Positions 18,845-27,562 of a stretch of DNA of 64,000 nt are shown one piece after another. Position numbers and translations under genes: made by a program. The stretch is from positions 1 through 64,000 of the forward strand of contig JAOPKB010000015.1 of the NCBI GenBank assembly GCA_025517485.1, read 5' to 3'. The DNA is from Natronoglomus mannanivorans. GTDB taxonomy: Archaea; Halobacteriota; Halobacteria; Halobacteriales; Natrialbaceae. Each line of letters opens with the position of its first letter. The first letter of the stretch is position 1. The notes beneath the pieces were generated by a model. It was given only the letters and a program-made list of their open reading frames with translations, was not told where the DNA came from and ran no database searches.

Positions 18845-20128
18845 TCACCAAGTGAGCCCTTCGTAGACGATGCCATCGCGTCGCTCGATACACCGTCGGC
18901 CGTCGACGACGATCGGTGTCGCCATTTCTTCGAACTCAGTGTCGAGATCGCTGAACTCCTCCCAATCAGTGACGACGAGCACACCATCCGCACCGTGGAG
19001 TGCATCTGCTGGTGTCTGTGCGTAGTCGATTTCGGGAAACTGTACAGCCATTTCATCGACAGCAACGGGATCGTAGGCTGTAACATCAGCATCGTAGTTC
19101 AAAAGCGAGTCAATAACTGGAATTGCACGTGAATTCCGGACATCGTCCGTGTTAGGTTTGAACGCGAGTCCGAGCACTGCAACTCGAGCTCCCTCGAGGG
19201 TGATGTGGTTGGCCAAGAGATCGATCATCCGGTCCGGCTGACGGTCGTTGACCTCGACTGCACCCTCGAGTACTGCGGGGTCGTATCCTTTTTCCTGTGC
19301 AGCCGCGACGATTGCGTTCACGTCTTTCGGGAAGCAGGACCCACCCCAGCCGACACCACTCCGGAGAAACTGTTCGGAAATACGTTCGTCGAGTCCGATC
19401 GCATCCATCACCTCGTAGGCGTCGAGATCGAACTCCTTACAGATGTTTCCGAGATCGTTGACTAAACTGATCTTCGACGCGAGAAAGGCATTATTCGCGT
19501 ATTTGATCATCGCGGCCGTCTCCGGGTCGGTGTCGACGACGGGCGTCTCGGCATCGAGCAGCGGCTCGAACACGTCGCGCAATCGATCCGAAGCCCATGC
19601 AGAGTCCGCTCCAATGACGAGTTTATCAGGGTTCTGGAAATCGGTGACTGCACTTCCTTCCCGGAGGAATTCGGGATTCATGCCGACTTCGACGTCATCG
19701 TTACCGGTGGCACCTTCACGGATCGCTGGCTCGAGAACATCTGCAATGCTCGGCGGCGTAATCGTACTCTTGATAACGACGAGATGGCGCTTCGATTTGT
19801 CGGCGAGGGCTTCGCCGGTCGCCTCAGCAGCCGCTTCCAGCGCACCGAGATCGATACTACCGTCCGCGTTTGACGGGGTTCCGATTGCCAAAAACGTCAC
19901 GTCGGACTCTGGAACCGCGTCGTAGGATGTCGTTGCTGTGAGCCGCTCGCCGGCGTGGGTCGCGAGAAGATCCTCGAGTCCGGGTTCAGTGATCGGTGCC
20001 TGTCCGTCGTTGAGTGTTGTAACGATCTCCTCGTCAATATCGATCGCCGTCACCTCGTGGCCCAATTCCGCAAAACAGACCGCAATCGTCGTTCCAACGT
20101 AGCCGCTCCCAATTACTGTAATGTGCAT
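18845..20128 (-). CDS. aglM: UDP-glucose 6-dehydrogenase
   Basis: The 427-residue enzyme has the NAD-binding GSGYVG at residues 8-13, TPSNADGSIDL, NPEFLREGSA and the catalytic cysteine in GWGGSCFPKD (C265), with FKPNTDDVR in the C-terminal domain. It oxidises UDP-glucose to UDP-glucuronate, as AglM does in Haloferax N-glycosylation. The frame stays open far upstream, but MHITVIGSGYVG is the family start. It is divergent from the nucleotidyltransferase at 20225, which should make its substrate. Confidence 0.93.
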   Translation of the reverse strand: MHITVIGSGYVGTTIAVCFAELGHEVTAIDIDEEIVTTLNDGQAPITEPGLEDLLATHAGERLTATTSYDAVPESDVTFLAIGTPSNADGSIDLGALEAAAEATGEALADKSKRHLVVIKSTITPPSIADVLEPAIREGATGNDDVEVGMNPEFLREGSAVTDFQNPDKLVIGADSAWASDRLRDVFEPLLDAETPVVDTDPETAAMIKYANNAFLASKISLVNDLGNICKEFDLDAYEVMDAIGLDERISEQFLRSGVGWGGSCFPKDVNAIVAAAQEKGYDPAVLEGAVEVNDRQPDRMIDLLANHITLEGARVAVLGLAFKPNTDDVRNSRAIPVIDSLLNYDADVTAYDPVAVDEMAVQFPEIDYAQTPADALHGADGVLVVTDWEEFSDLDTEFEEMATPIVVDGRRCIERRDGIVYEGLTW

Positions 20129-20224
20129 GAGTAATGCCCAGCAGGCAGATAGTATCACACTTTCCATCTCCCGAGTCTCGGGAGGCCACAAAATTCTTGT
20201 AGACTTAGTCGACAGTTCAAGACA

Positions 20225-20968
20225 ATGAAAGCTGTTGTCCTTGCTGGAGGCGAAGGCACGCGACTCCGCCCGCTGACGGAAGACAAACCGAAAGGGATGG
20301 TCGAAGTCGATGGAAAACCGATTCTGACGCACTGTCTCGACCGGCTCGTCGACCTCGGGGCCGACGAGTTCGTCGTGGTCGTCGGCTACCTCAAAGAGAA
20401 GATCATCGATCACTACGGCGACGAGTACGAGGGTGTGCCGATCACCTACTGCCACCAGCGCGAACAGAAGGGGCTCGCGCACGCGCTGTTGACCGTCGAA
20501 GAACACATCGACGACGCCTTCATGCTCATCCTCGGCGACAACATCTTCGAGGCGAACCTCGAGGATGTCGTCCGTCGGCAGCAGGAAGACCGCGCGGATG
20601 CGGCCTTTCTCGTCGAAGAGGTCCCGTGGGACGACGCGTCTCGCTACGGGGTCTGTGACACCAACAAGTACGGCGAGATCACGGACGTCGTCGAGAAACC
20701 CGACGACCCGCCGTCGAATCTCGTCATGACCGGCTTCTACACGTTTACGCCGGCGATCTTCCACGCCTGTCGTCTCGTCCAACCCTCCAATCGCGGCGAG
20801 TACGAGATCAGCGAAGCTATCGACCTGCTGATCCGGAGCGGCCGAACGATCGACGCGATCGCACTCGAGGGCTGGCGGATCGACGTCGGCTACCCGGAGG
20901 ACCGCGACGAAGCCGAACAGCGGTTGCAGAATGAGGGCGACGTCGCTGTCGGAGCAACGTCCGACTGA
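20225..20968 (+). CDS. aglF: glucose-1-phosphate nucleotidylyltransferase (AglF-like)
   Basis: The 247-residue protein has MKAVVLAGGEGTRLRPLTED, LILGDNIFE and VVEKPDDPPSN, and lacks a beta-helix tail, so it is a short RmlA/AglF-type enzyme. It probably makes UDP-glucose (or dTDP-glucose) for the divergent dehydrogenase. The pairing with aglM favours the UDP-glucose role; nucleotide preference cannot be read from sequence. Confidence 0.85.
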   Translation: MKAVVLAGGEGTRLRPLTEDKPKGMVEVDGKPILTHCLDRLVDLGADEFVVVVGYLKEKIIDHYGDEYEGVPITYCHQREQKGLAHALLTVEEHIDDAFMLILGDNIFEANLEDVVRRQQEDRADAAFLVEEVPWDDASRYGVCDTNKYGEITDVVEKPDDPPSNLVMTGFYTFTPAIFHACRLVQPSNRGEYEISEAIDLLIRSGRTIDAIALEGWRIDVGYPEDRDEAEQRLQNEGDVAVGATSD

Positions 20969-21124
20969 GGTACGGTTAGCTTCTCTTTTTTGCCGCTCAC
21001 GACTCTCGTCGTAGTAATCGTTAGTTGGTAGTGTAGCTGTGAACTCTGCTCTCGCATGATGGTTATAAGACCTGTGTGATTGAACCAGCAGGTTTTTGAC
21101 CACTCTCTGAGACTCATTCGGTCA

Positions 21125-22207
21125 ATGGACATTCTTGTCACGGGAGGGGCCGGCTTTATTGGTGGGCATCTCGCCGAATCTTTTGCACGTGAGGGACACG
21201 ATGTGACAGCCCTCGACAACCTCGACCCCTACTACGACATCGGAATCAAAAAACAGAACATCGATCTTGGGCGACTGGCTGCACAGGAACAGAGAGAATC
21301 TGCTACGGGGTTATCGGAAACAAATTCGGCAGGCAAAGCGGACAGCGAAACGTTCGAGTACGACGAAACTGAGCATCCCGAGCCGGATGTAGGGAGCTAC
21401 GAGTTCGTTGAGGGGGACGTTCGAAACGCTGAGCTGGTCACAGAACTCGTGACAAACGCAGATGTTGTCTACCACCAGGCCGCTCAGGCAGGCGTCCGAA
21501 CGAGCGTAAACCAGCCACGCAAACCCAACGATATCAATGTCGATGGAACGCTAAACGTCCTCGATGCAGCCCGTGAATCGGACACCGAACGGGTCGTTCT
21601 TGCGAGTTCGTCCTCAGTCTACGGGAAACCCGAGTATCTGCCGTACGATGAGGATCATCCGACGACGCCGGTCAGTCCATACGGGGTGTCGAAACTAGCA
21701 GCGGAACAGTACGCACGCGTCTACAACGAGGTGTACGGCCTGCCCACGGTTTCGCTGCGCTACTTCACTGTCTACGGCCCACGAATGCGCCCAAATATGG
21801 CAATCAGTAACTTTGTATCGCGCTGTCTTGACGGCAAACCACCGGTCATCTACGGCGACGGCAAACAGACGCGTGACTTCACCTACATAGACGATATCGT
21901 CGGCGTGAACCAGCAACTGTTGCGCGACGACGCAGCCGACGGTGAGGTGATGAACGTCGGGAGCACGGACAATATTGATATTCGGACGCTCGCCGAAGTG
22001 ATTCGTGACGAGCTCGCGCCCTCACTCGAGATTGAGTACACCGACGCTCGCGAGGGTGAGGCCGCGCATACTCATGCTAATATCGAGAAGGCCAACTCGC
22101 TACTGGGCTACGAGCCGTCGACCGACATTCGAGATGGTGTCTCGAAATTTATTGACTGGTATCAACAAAATCGAGAGTGGTACGAGCCACTGGTACTACA
22201 ATCGTGA
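21125..22207 (+). CDS. NAD-dependent UDP-sugar epimerase, UDP-glucuronate 4-epimerase type
   Basis: This 360-residue short-chain dehydrogenase has TGGAGFIGGHLAESF at the start and the catalytic YGVSK (YxxxK) with an upstream SSSSVYG. LDNLDPYYDIGIKKQNID is typical of UDP-glucuronate 4-epimerases. An acidic insert of about 50 residues (ATGLSETNSAGKADSETFEY) sits between the second strand and the conserved EGDVRN. MDILVTGG was taken as the start; the frame extends 15 codons further up. It may convert UDP-glucuronate to UDP-galacturonate. Confidence 0.85.
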   Translation: MDILVTGGAGFIGGHLAESFAREGHDVTALDNLDPYYDIGIKKQNIDLGRLAAQEQRESATGLSETNSAGKADSETFEYDETEHPEPDVGSYEFVEGDVRNAELVTELVTNADVVYHQAAQAGVRTSVNQPRKPNDINVDGTLNVLDAARESDTERVVLASSSSVYGKPEYLPYDEDHPTTPVSPYGVSKLAAEQYARVYNEVYGLPTVSLRYFTVYGPRMRPNMAISNFVSRCLDGKPPVIYGDGKQTRDFTYIDDIVGVNQQLLRDDAADGEVMNVGSTDNIDIRTLAEVIRDELAPSLEIEYTDAREGEAAHTHANIEKANSLLGYEPSTDIRDGVSKFIDWYQQNREWYEPLVLQS

Positions 22208-22254
22208 GGGTATAGAATGGTAACGTACTGGGTCGCAGTCGTCCGTGAGCGACG

Positions 22255-22971
22255 ATGAACCGAGGTGTTGGTGTAACGGACGCGATTCGAAGCGGTGTTC
22301 CCGAGTGGTCACTCGAGGCGTTCAGCGTTCTCTCACTGCTTGGTGATCTCCTCGTGATCATCCCCGCGCTTGGGGTGCTCTATCTTGCGGACGTCTTACA
22401 CAGCCTTTCTCGAGGCGAGCGAAACCAATCGCTGTGTTCGGATCAAACGGCGTTTCTCGTAGCGACCGTCTTCGGCGGCCTCGCTCTCGTCGTGTTGTTA
22501 AAGGCGACGTTCGCGTTCCCGCGGACACCTGCCGAGTGGCATGTCATCGAACCCAGCGAATACGGGTTCCCGAGCGGGCACACGATGGCTGCAATGGTCT
22601 TCTGGGGGGCACTCGTGCTGTGGCTTCAGTTCGACCGGCGGTCAGTTCGACTCTGCGTTGCTGGTGTCGTCGTGTCGCTGGTCGGGGTTTCGCGACTCGC
22701 GCTGGGCGTCCACTATCTCGTCGACGTCCTTGCGTCGATGGCATTCGGCGTAGTATATCTCGCAGCGATCGCGTGGATCACACAAGAACGGCCTGAGCGG
22801 GCCTTTGGGGTCGCAGTTATCATTGCGGTGCTGTCAGCAGTCGTGACTGGGGGAAGTGAACGAGCGATACTGGCACTCGGTGGTACTGTTGGCGCCGCAA
22901 TCGGCTGGTGGGTTATTGAACGCTCGCCTGTTCGCCAACAGCTCTTTGAAACACTCGATCACAAGCACTGA
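22255..22971 (+). CDS. PAP2-family membrane phosphatase
   Basis: The 238-residue protein has about six membrane segments and the three PAP2 motifs: KATFAFPRTP (KxxxxxxRP-like), FPSGHTMA (PSGH) and SRLALGVHYLVDV (SRxxxxxHxxxD). Such enzymes hydrolyse lipid or isoprenoid pyrophosphates. In a glycan cluster it could recycle dolichyl pyrophosphate, but this is inference. It starts about 50 bp after the epimerase gene. Confidence 0.85.
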   Translation: MNRGVGVTDAIRSGVPEWSLEAFSVLSLLGDLLVIIPALGVLYLADVLHSLSRGERNQSLCSDQTAFLVATVFGGLALVVLLKATFAFPRTPAEWHVIEPSEYGFPSGHTMAAMVFWGALVLWLQFDRRSVRLCVAGVVVSLVGVSRLALGVHYLVDVLASMAFGVVYLAAIAWITQERPERAFGVAVIIAVLSAVVTGGSERAILALGGTVGAAIGWWVIERSPVRQQLFETLDHKH

Positions 22972-23064
22972 CGAACTGGTAACTTGTTCGTACCGATTTG
23001 TGGTGGGCCAGCTGTCGTGGGTATGACGGCCATAACAAACCGTTTGATTACCTCCAGTTGGAGT

Positions 23065-23325
23065 ATGACCGAACAACTCACCACCCAGACGACCTGTCCC
23101 TGGTGTACCGAGCCGATCAAAGCGGACACCGATACCGTGTCGGTTGGCCCCCCACCCTCGCTCTCGGCGGCCCGTCACCAGTGGGAGTTACACGACTGTT
23201 GTGCACAGGAGTGGCGTGTGTTCGTCGACAAACTCACACGACTCTCTCGAACTGGGGCCCACCAAGCGCTCATCGAGTACCCGAGACAGCACGGAGTCGA
23301 GGAAGTCGTTGGCTCACCGAAGTAA
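23065..23325 (+). CDS. small zinc-binding protein
   Basis: The 86-residue protein starts MTEQLTTQTTCPWCTEPIKA and has CPWC and a later DCC, giving four possible zinc ligands. HDCCAQEWRVFVDKLTRL is a helix. It resembles other haloarchaeal DUF-type zinc-finger proteins. ATG 23065 is preferred to upstream starts that add hydrophobic residues unlike the family. Confidence 0.6.
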   Translation: MTEQLTTQTTCPWCTEPIKADTDTVSVGPPPSLSAARHQWELHDCCAQEWRVFVDKLTRLSRTGAHQALIEYPRQHGVEEVVGSPK

Positions 23326-23351
23326 CACCCCTCAGCTGCAGTAGGCCCTAG

Positions 23352-23879
23352 TCATGTGTCGTGTTCGCCATTCTGGGATGCAGTCGATCCGCTCCCGACA
23401 TTCTGCCACCGATCGATTACGAACACAACTCCGGCGATTCCGAAAGTAAGTGCAAGCACTTCCGGATCAGCCGAGACGTACAGGTTCGGCGTCGGATGCC
23501 GATAGCTGGTCAGCGGGTAGAGCCACATCGCCGCCTGTCCGTCGGCGTAGCTTTTGACAGCATCAGTAAGGAGGTGGACGAATGCACCGGCGAACAGGAG
23601 TCCGAAGGCACGGCGTTGATTTTGAGCGAACATTACCGCGCCGATCCCCGCGAGTACCGTAATCCCCCCGAGGGTGTGAAATGCATCAACTTGGAACGAA
23701 GCGCCGAGGAAATCAGCGATCGCTCGTTCTGGGACAGCGATCGCGAGGCGATTCAAATCCGGAAGGATCCCCCCAACAACGCCGACAGCGATCCAGCGTG
23801 ACGTGAGCCACTCGAGTCGCCAGCTCGCGACCGTCAAGACGGCCCAAACGACCAGCAGGTGCGAGAGCAGTTCAGCCAC
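23352..23879 (-). CDS. membrane-bound metal-dependent hydrolase (YdjM/DUF457-like)
   Basis: The 175-residue protein has about four membrane segments. GGILPDLNRL and FHTLGGITVL carry the Asp and His that mark the LexA-induced YdjM/DUF457 group, and FVHLLTDAVKSY is a second metal motif. Its start overlaps the end of the upstream gene on the minus strand by 8 bases, so the two are co-transcribed. The role is unknown. Confidence 0.75.
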   Translation of the reverse strand: MAELLSHLLVVWAVLTVASWRLEWLTSRWIAVGVVGGILPDLNRLAIAVPERAIADFLGASFQVDAFHTLGGITVLAGIGAVMFAQNQRRAFGLLFAGAFVHLLTDAVKSYADGQAAMWLYPLTSYRHPTPNLYVSADPEVLALTFGIAGVVFVIDRWQNVGSGSTASQNGEHDT

Positions 23880-24363
23880 GGCGCACCTCCCAACCCGTCA
23901 ATGTGGGCCGCCAGTGGACGAGGAAATAGCCCATTCCAGCGAGGAGAGCAATCGCGGAGACAGCCAGTTTGTAGGACTCGGCTCCCGAATTGGGGTTGAC
24001 AACGACGGTTTCGGTTGTCGTGATCTCTCCGTCGGGTTCGAGCGTGCCGTACACCTGAACGAACCCACCCTCCTCGACAGCCGGCTCACTGCCATCAGTT
24101 GGTACGGTGTCAGCAACGAGTTCGATCCGGGTGCCGTCATCGGTTTCGCTCTCGAGTGTCAGTTCACCGGCGGCTGTGTCGATGGCGGTTACTTGGCCGA
24201 AGACGAGTGCGTCTTCGCCAACGTGGGCCGCGTAGTCGTCGTCGAGTTCGTTCTCGGTCGGGTAGGGCCAGCGGTCGTCGTACGACTCGGCGTAGTGGAC
24301 GCCAAGACCGACGAGTGCAACACAGAGGAAGAAGGCAAGCGCAATCCGGACGGAGCGACGCAT
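23872..24363 (-). CDS. membrane-anchored OB-like domain protein
   Basis: The 163-residue protein starts MRRSVRIALAFFLCVALVGL, an N-terminal membrane anchor, followed by an extracytoplasmic beta-rich domain (LVFGQVTAIDTAAGELTLES, FVQVYGTLEPDG) like a nucleic-acid-binding OB fold, then a second membrane helix near residues 130-150. The upstream extension of the frame was rejected because MRRSVRI is the clear signal-anchor start. Function is unknown; it is paired with the YdjM-like gene. Confidence 0.65.
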   Translation of the reverse strand: MRRSVRIALAFFLCVALVGLGVHYAESYDDRWPYPTENELDDDYAAHVGEDALVFGQVTAIDTAAGELTLESETDDGTRIELVADTVPTDGSEPAVEEGGFVQVYGTLEPDGEITTTETVVVNPNSGAESYKLAVSAIALLAGMGYFLVHWRPTLTGWEVRRG

Positions 24364-24407
24364 ACAGTGGAGATTTGATTTGGACTGTTTATAAGTTTGG
24401 AGTATCG

Positions 24408-25331
24408 CTATCGGAGGTTTTCGACCGTCTTCTCGAGTCCCTCTTCGAAGGTCCACGTCGGCTCCCAGCCGAGCGCCTCGAGTTTGCTCGTGTCGAGTGC
24501 GTAGCGCTGGTCGTGGCCTGGTCGGTCCTCGACGAACGTGATCTGGTCCTCGGAGCCACCCGTCGCCTCGAGGATCGCCTCCGTTACCTCGAGGTTGGTC
24601 CGTTCGGCACTGGCACCGACGTTGTACACCTCGCCGGGGTCGCCCTCGCGGGCGGCGAGGTCGATCCCGCGGCAGTTGTCGACGACGTAGGTCCACTCGC
24701 GGACGTTCGAGCCGTCGCCGTAGACGGGGAGTTCCTCGCCCGCGAGCGACCGCGTAATGAACTTGGGGATCAGCTTCTCTGCGTGCTGGCGCGGCCCGAA
24801 GTTGTTCGACGAGCGCGTGATGACGACCGGCAGGTCGTGGGTCTCGTAATAACTCTGTACGAGCAGATCCGCGCTCGCTTTCGTCGCGGAGTAGGGGTTT
24901 CGCGGCGTAAGCGGGTCGTCCTCGCTGAACGTGCCCTCGAGGATCTCGCCGTACACCTCGTCGGTCGAGATCTGGACGAACCGCTCGACGCCGTGCTCGG
25001 CCGCCGCGTCAAGCAGCACGCGCGTGCCGTCGACATTCGTCGCGACGAAGTCACTGGCGTCCTCGATCGAGCGATCGACGTGCGATTCGGCGGCGAAGTT
25101 GAAGACGATGTCGGCGTCCGCGACCAGGTCGGCCATCGCGTCCGCGTCGCGGATGTCGGCCTCGACGAACTCGTGGCGGTCGTCCTCGAGGACGCCCTCG
25201 AGATTCGCGGTCGTCCCCGCGTAGGTGAGCGCGTCGACCGTCGTGATCGCGTCGTAGCGGTCCTCCTCGAGCGCCCAGTGGACGAAGTTCGAGCCGATGA
25301 AGCCGGCGCCGCCCGTGACCAAAGCGTGCAT
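24408..25331 (-). CDS. rmlB: dTDP-glucose 4,6-dehydratase
   Basis: The 307-residue enzyme has TGGAGFIGSNFVHWALEE, AAESHVDRSIED, the catalytic STDEVYG (Thr-Asp-Glu) and YSATKAS (YxxxK), all hallmarks of RmlB. It makes dTDP-4-keto-6-deoxyglucose, the second step of dTDP-rhamnose synthesis. It diverges from rmlD, and a single palindromic TATA box lies midway between the two starts. Confidence 0.93.
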   Translation of the reverse strand: MHALVTGGAGFIGSNFVHWALEEDRYDAITTVDALTYAGTTANLEGVLEDDRHEFVEADIRDADAMADLVADADIVFNFAAESHVDRSIEDASDFVATNVDGTRVLLDAAAEHGVERFVQISTDEVYGEILEGTFSEDDPLTPRNPYSATKASADLLVQSYYETHDLPVVITRSSNNFGPRQHAEKLIPKFITRSLAGEELPVYGDGSNVREWTYVVDNCRGIDLAAREGDPGEVYNVGASAERTNLEVTEAILEATGGSEDQITFVEDRPGHDQRYALDTSKLEALGWEPTWTFEEGLEKTVENLR

Positions 25332-25355
25332 GTTGGCGGTAGTCGAATCGGCAGT

Positions 25356-25363
25356 GATATATC
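25356..25363. promoter_or_regulatory. shared palindromic TATA box of rmlB and rmlD
   Basis: GATATATC is its own reverse complement and is centred about 28 bp from both the rmlB ATG (25331) and the rmlD ATG (25387). No second TATA-like box exists in the 55-bp gap, so both leaderless transcripts probably use it. Confidence 0.55.
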
Positions 25364-25386
25364 TCTTTCTTGTCTAATTGATCGGC

Positions 25387-26280
25387 ATGACGGTACTGGT
25401 CATCGGCGCGAACGGGCTCGTGGGGAGTGCGCTGGTCCAGACGTGTCTGGACCGCAGGCGTGAGGTCATCGGGACGTATCACACCACGCGACCCGACTTC
25501 GAGATCGAGTTGTTCGAGTTGGATTTGCGTGATGACGATCGAATCCGGGAAATCGTCGAGGAGGTGGCGCCCGACGCGGTCGTCAACTGCGCGGCATACA
25601 CGGACGTCGACGACTGCGAGCGGAACCCGGAACTAGCGCATGCGGTCAACACGGAGGGGCCGAGGCTGCTGGCCGAGACATGTGCGGAGCGTGGTGTGGC
25701 GTTCGTCCACCTCTCGACCGACTATATCTTCGACGGAGAAGCCGACAAGCCGTACACCGAGGACGACGAGCCAAATCCGCTCCAAGTCTACGGCGAGACG
25801 AAACTCGCAGGCGAACGATTCGTGCTCGAGGCGGCTCCCGAGGCGCTCGTCTGTCGGCTCTCGTTTGTCTGGGGACGCCACGGCGCGACCGGGGAGTTGG
25901 AGGGGTTTCCCGCATGGGTGCTGGGGCGGGCGCGTGATGGGGATTCGGTCCCGCTGTTTACCGATCAGAAGGTGACGCCAACGCGGGCAGGTGACGTCGC
26001 GGAGGTAGTGCTGGATCTACTCGCGCGGGAAGCGGAGGGGGTGTTCCACGTCGCGAGCCGGGACTGCGTGACGCCGTACGAGTTCGGAACCGCAGTACTC
26101 GAAGAAGCGCAACCGTCGGCAACCGGGTTACTTGAGAAGAGTTCACTCGAGGACGTCGAACGGGCGGCTCCGAGGCCAGCGGACACCTGTCTGTCGACAC
26201 GTCGGGTTGCGAAAAAGCTCGACCGTGATCGAGCGACGGTCGAAACAGGGGTCGCGACGGTTTTTTTAACCGAGAGCTGA
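25387..26280 (+). CDS. rmlD: dTDP-4-dehydrorhamnose reductase
   Basis: The 297-residue protein starts MTVLVIGANGLVGSALVQTC, has VNCAAYTDVDDCE, STDYIFDG and YGETKLAGE (YxxxK), the RmlD pattern. It performs the last reduction to dTDP-rhamnose. A TTG three codons upstream was rejected in favour of the ATG at the leaderless distance from the TATA box. The facing gene is a convergent zinc-ribbon microprotein. Confidence 0.92.
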   Translation: MTVLVIGANGLVGSALVQTCLDRRREVIGTYHTTRPDFEIELFELDLRDDDRIREIVEEVAPDAVVNCAAYTDVDDCERNPELAHAVNTEGPRLLAETCAERGVAFVHLSTDYIFDGEADKPYTEDDEPNPLQVYGETKLAGERFVLEAAPEALVCRLSFVWGRHGATGELEGFPAWVLGRARDGDSVPLFTDQKVTPTRAGDVAEVVLDLLAREAEGVFHVASRDCVTPYEFGTAVLEEAQPSATGLLEKSSLEDVERAAPRPADTCLSTRRVAKKLDRDRATVETGVATVFLTES

Positions 26281-26304
26281 AAGTCGGCGTTATGTTCAGT
26301 CCAC

Positions 26305-26484
26305 TTAGAGACGGTACTGGTCTCTGTTCTCGAGGAAGTGCTCGCGTTCCTCGGCGTCGAGATCGGCGAATCGGTGGACCTCCTCGCAGTGCAGTCCGGG
26401 ACACTTCATTACGCGACGGCTCTCGAGTTCGTTGGCCGCGACGACGGTTCCACAGGACGGACAGGCGTGGGTAATGATGCGCAT
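26305..26484 (-). CDS. zinc-ribbon microprotein in the rml operon
   Basis: A 59-residue protein, MRIITHACPSCGTVVAANEL and onward, has CPSC and CPGLHC ligands and a helical tail (DLDAEEREHFLENRDQYRL). Its ATG lies two bases after the rmlA stop on the same strand, so it is the third gene of rmlC-rmlA-znr. A role in regulating or assembling the sugar enzymes is possible but not shown. Confidence 0.7.
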   Translation of the reverse strand: MRIITHACPSCGTVVAANELESRRVMKCPGLHCEEVHRFADLDAEEREHFLENRDQYRL

Positions 26485-26486
26485 GG

Positions 26487-27560
26487 TCAGAGTTTGAGCT
26501 GTGAGTTCTCGCCGACGACGAGGCGTCGTCCCTCCGGTAGGAGGTCGTCGGCGGTGTCGATCGTTGCGCCTTCACCGATCAGGCTATCGACGATCTTGAC
26601 GCTGGTCCGGATCGTCGCGTCGCCGGCGACGACGCTGTTCTCGATGTGGGCGCTATCGACGACCGAGCCGTCACCGATCGACGTGTACGGGCCGAGATAG
26701 GTGTCCGCGGTGATTCGGACGTCTTCGCCGATGCTGACGGGGCCACGGACGACGGCGCCGGACTCGATGGTCGCGCCCTCGGCGACGTCGACCTGCCCCG
26801 TGATCTCGGCGCCGTCTTCGATCGTCCCCTCGACCGTGCCGAGCGCGTCCTCGAGGACAAGGCGGTTGGCGTCGAGGACGTCTTCGGGCTTCCCGGTGTC
26901 TTTCCACCAGCCTTCGACGACGGCGGAGTCGATCGAGTGCCCGTCGTCGAGCAGCGTCTGGATCGCGTCGGTGATCTCGAGTTCGCCGCGCCAGGAGGGC
27001 TCGAGGGTCGCGATCGCGTCGAAGATCGCGGGCGAGAAGACGTAGATGCCGATGAGTGCGAGATTGCTCGGCGGGTCGTCGGGTTTCTCGACGAGTTCCT
27101 GGACGGTGCCGTCGGCGTCGACGTCGGCGACGCCGAACTGCTGGGGATTCTCGACGTGCTGGAGCGCGATTCCCGCAGCGTGGTCGCCGGCCTGGAAGCT
27201 CTCGACGAGGTCAGTGACGCCGCCCTCGAGGATGTTGTCCCCCAGATACATCACGAAGTCGTCGCCGTCGACGAACTCCTCGGCACAGCCGGCGGCGTGA
27301 GCGAGCCCCAGCGGGTTGCCCTGGACGATGTAGGTGATCTCAACGCCGTAGTCGGAGCCGTCGCCGAGATGTTCCTGAATCGCGTCGCGCCCGAGATTGC
27401 CGAGGACGATGCCAATCTCGCTGATGCCTGCCTCTTTGAGGTCCTCGATGGCGTACTCGAGGACGGGCTTGTTCGCGACCGGGACGAGCTGTTTCGGCCC
27501 GGTGTGGGTGATCGGGCGCAGTCGCGTGCCACGCCCGCCGGCGAGGATAAGTCCCTTCAT
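26487..27560 (-). CDS. rmlA: glucose-1-phosphate thymidylyltransferase, long archaeal form
   Basis: The 357-residue enzyme has LILAGGRGTRLRPIT, GPKQLVPVANKP, MYLGDNILEGG and ELVEKPDDPPSN. Residues about 240-345 form a left-handed beta-helix of hexapeptides (VVRGPVSIGEDV), the extra C-terminal domain found in archaeal RmlA. It makes dTDP-glucose for RmlB. It follows rmlC by two bases. Confidence 0.92.
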   Translation of the reverse strand: MKGLILAGGRGTRLRPITHTGPKQLVPVANKPVLEYAIEDLKEAGISEIGIVLGNLGRDAIQEHLGDGSDYGVEITYIVQGNPLGLAHAAGCAEEFVDGDDFVMYLGDNILEGGVTDLVESFQAGDHAAGIALQHVENPQQFGVADVDADGTVQELVEKPDDPPSNLALIGIYVFSPAIFDAIATLEPSWRGELEITDAIQTLLDDGHSIDSAVVEGWWKDTGKPEDVLDANRLVLEDALGTVEGTIEDGAEITGQVDVAEGATIESGAVVRGPVSIGEDVRITADTYLGPYTSIGDGSVVDSAHIENSVVAGDATIRTSVKIVDSLIGEGATIDTADDLLPEGRRLVVGENSQLKL

Positions 27561-27562
27561 GG

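Noticed and set aside
18845-21103. 752-codon frame containing the UDP-glucose dehydrogenase
   Set aside because: Only the part from MHITVIGSGYVG matches the family; the upstream extension runs antisense through the aglF-like gene, as GC-rich open frames often do.
24099-25463. 454-codon plus-strand frame over rmlB
   Set aside because: Antisense shadow rich in arginine and valine, opposite a gene with full RmlB motifs.
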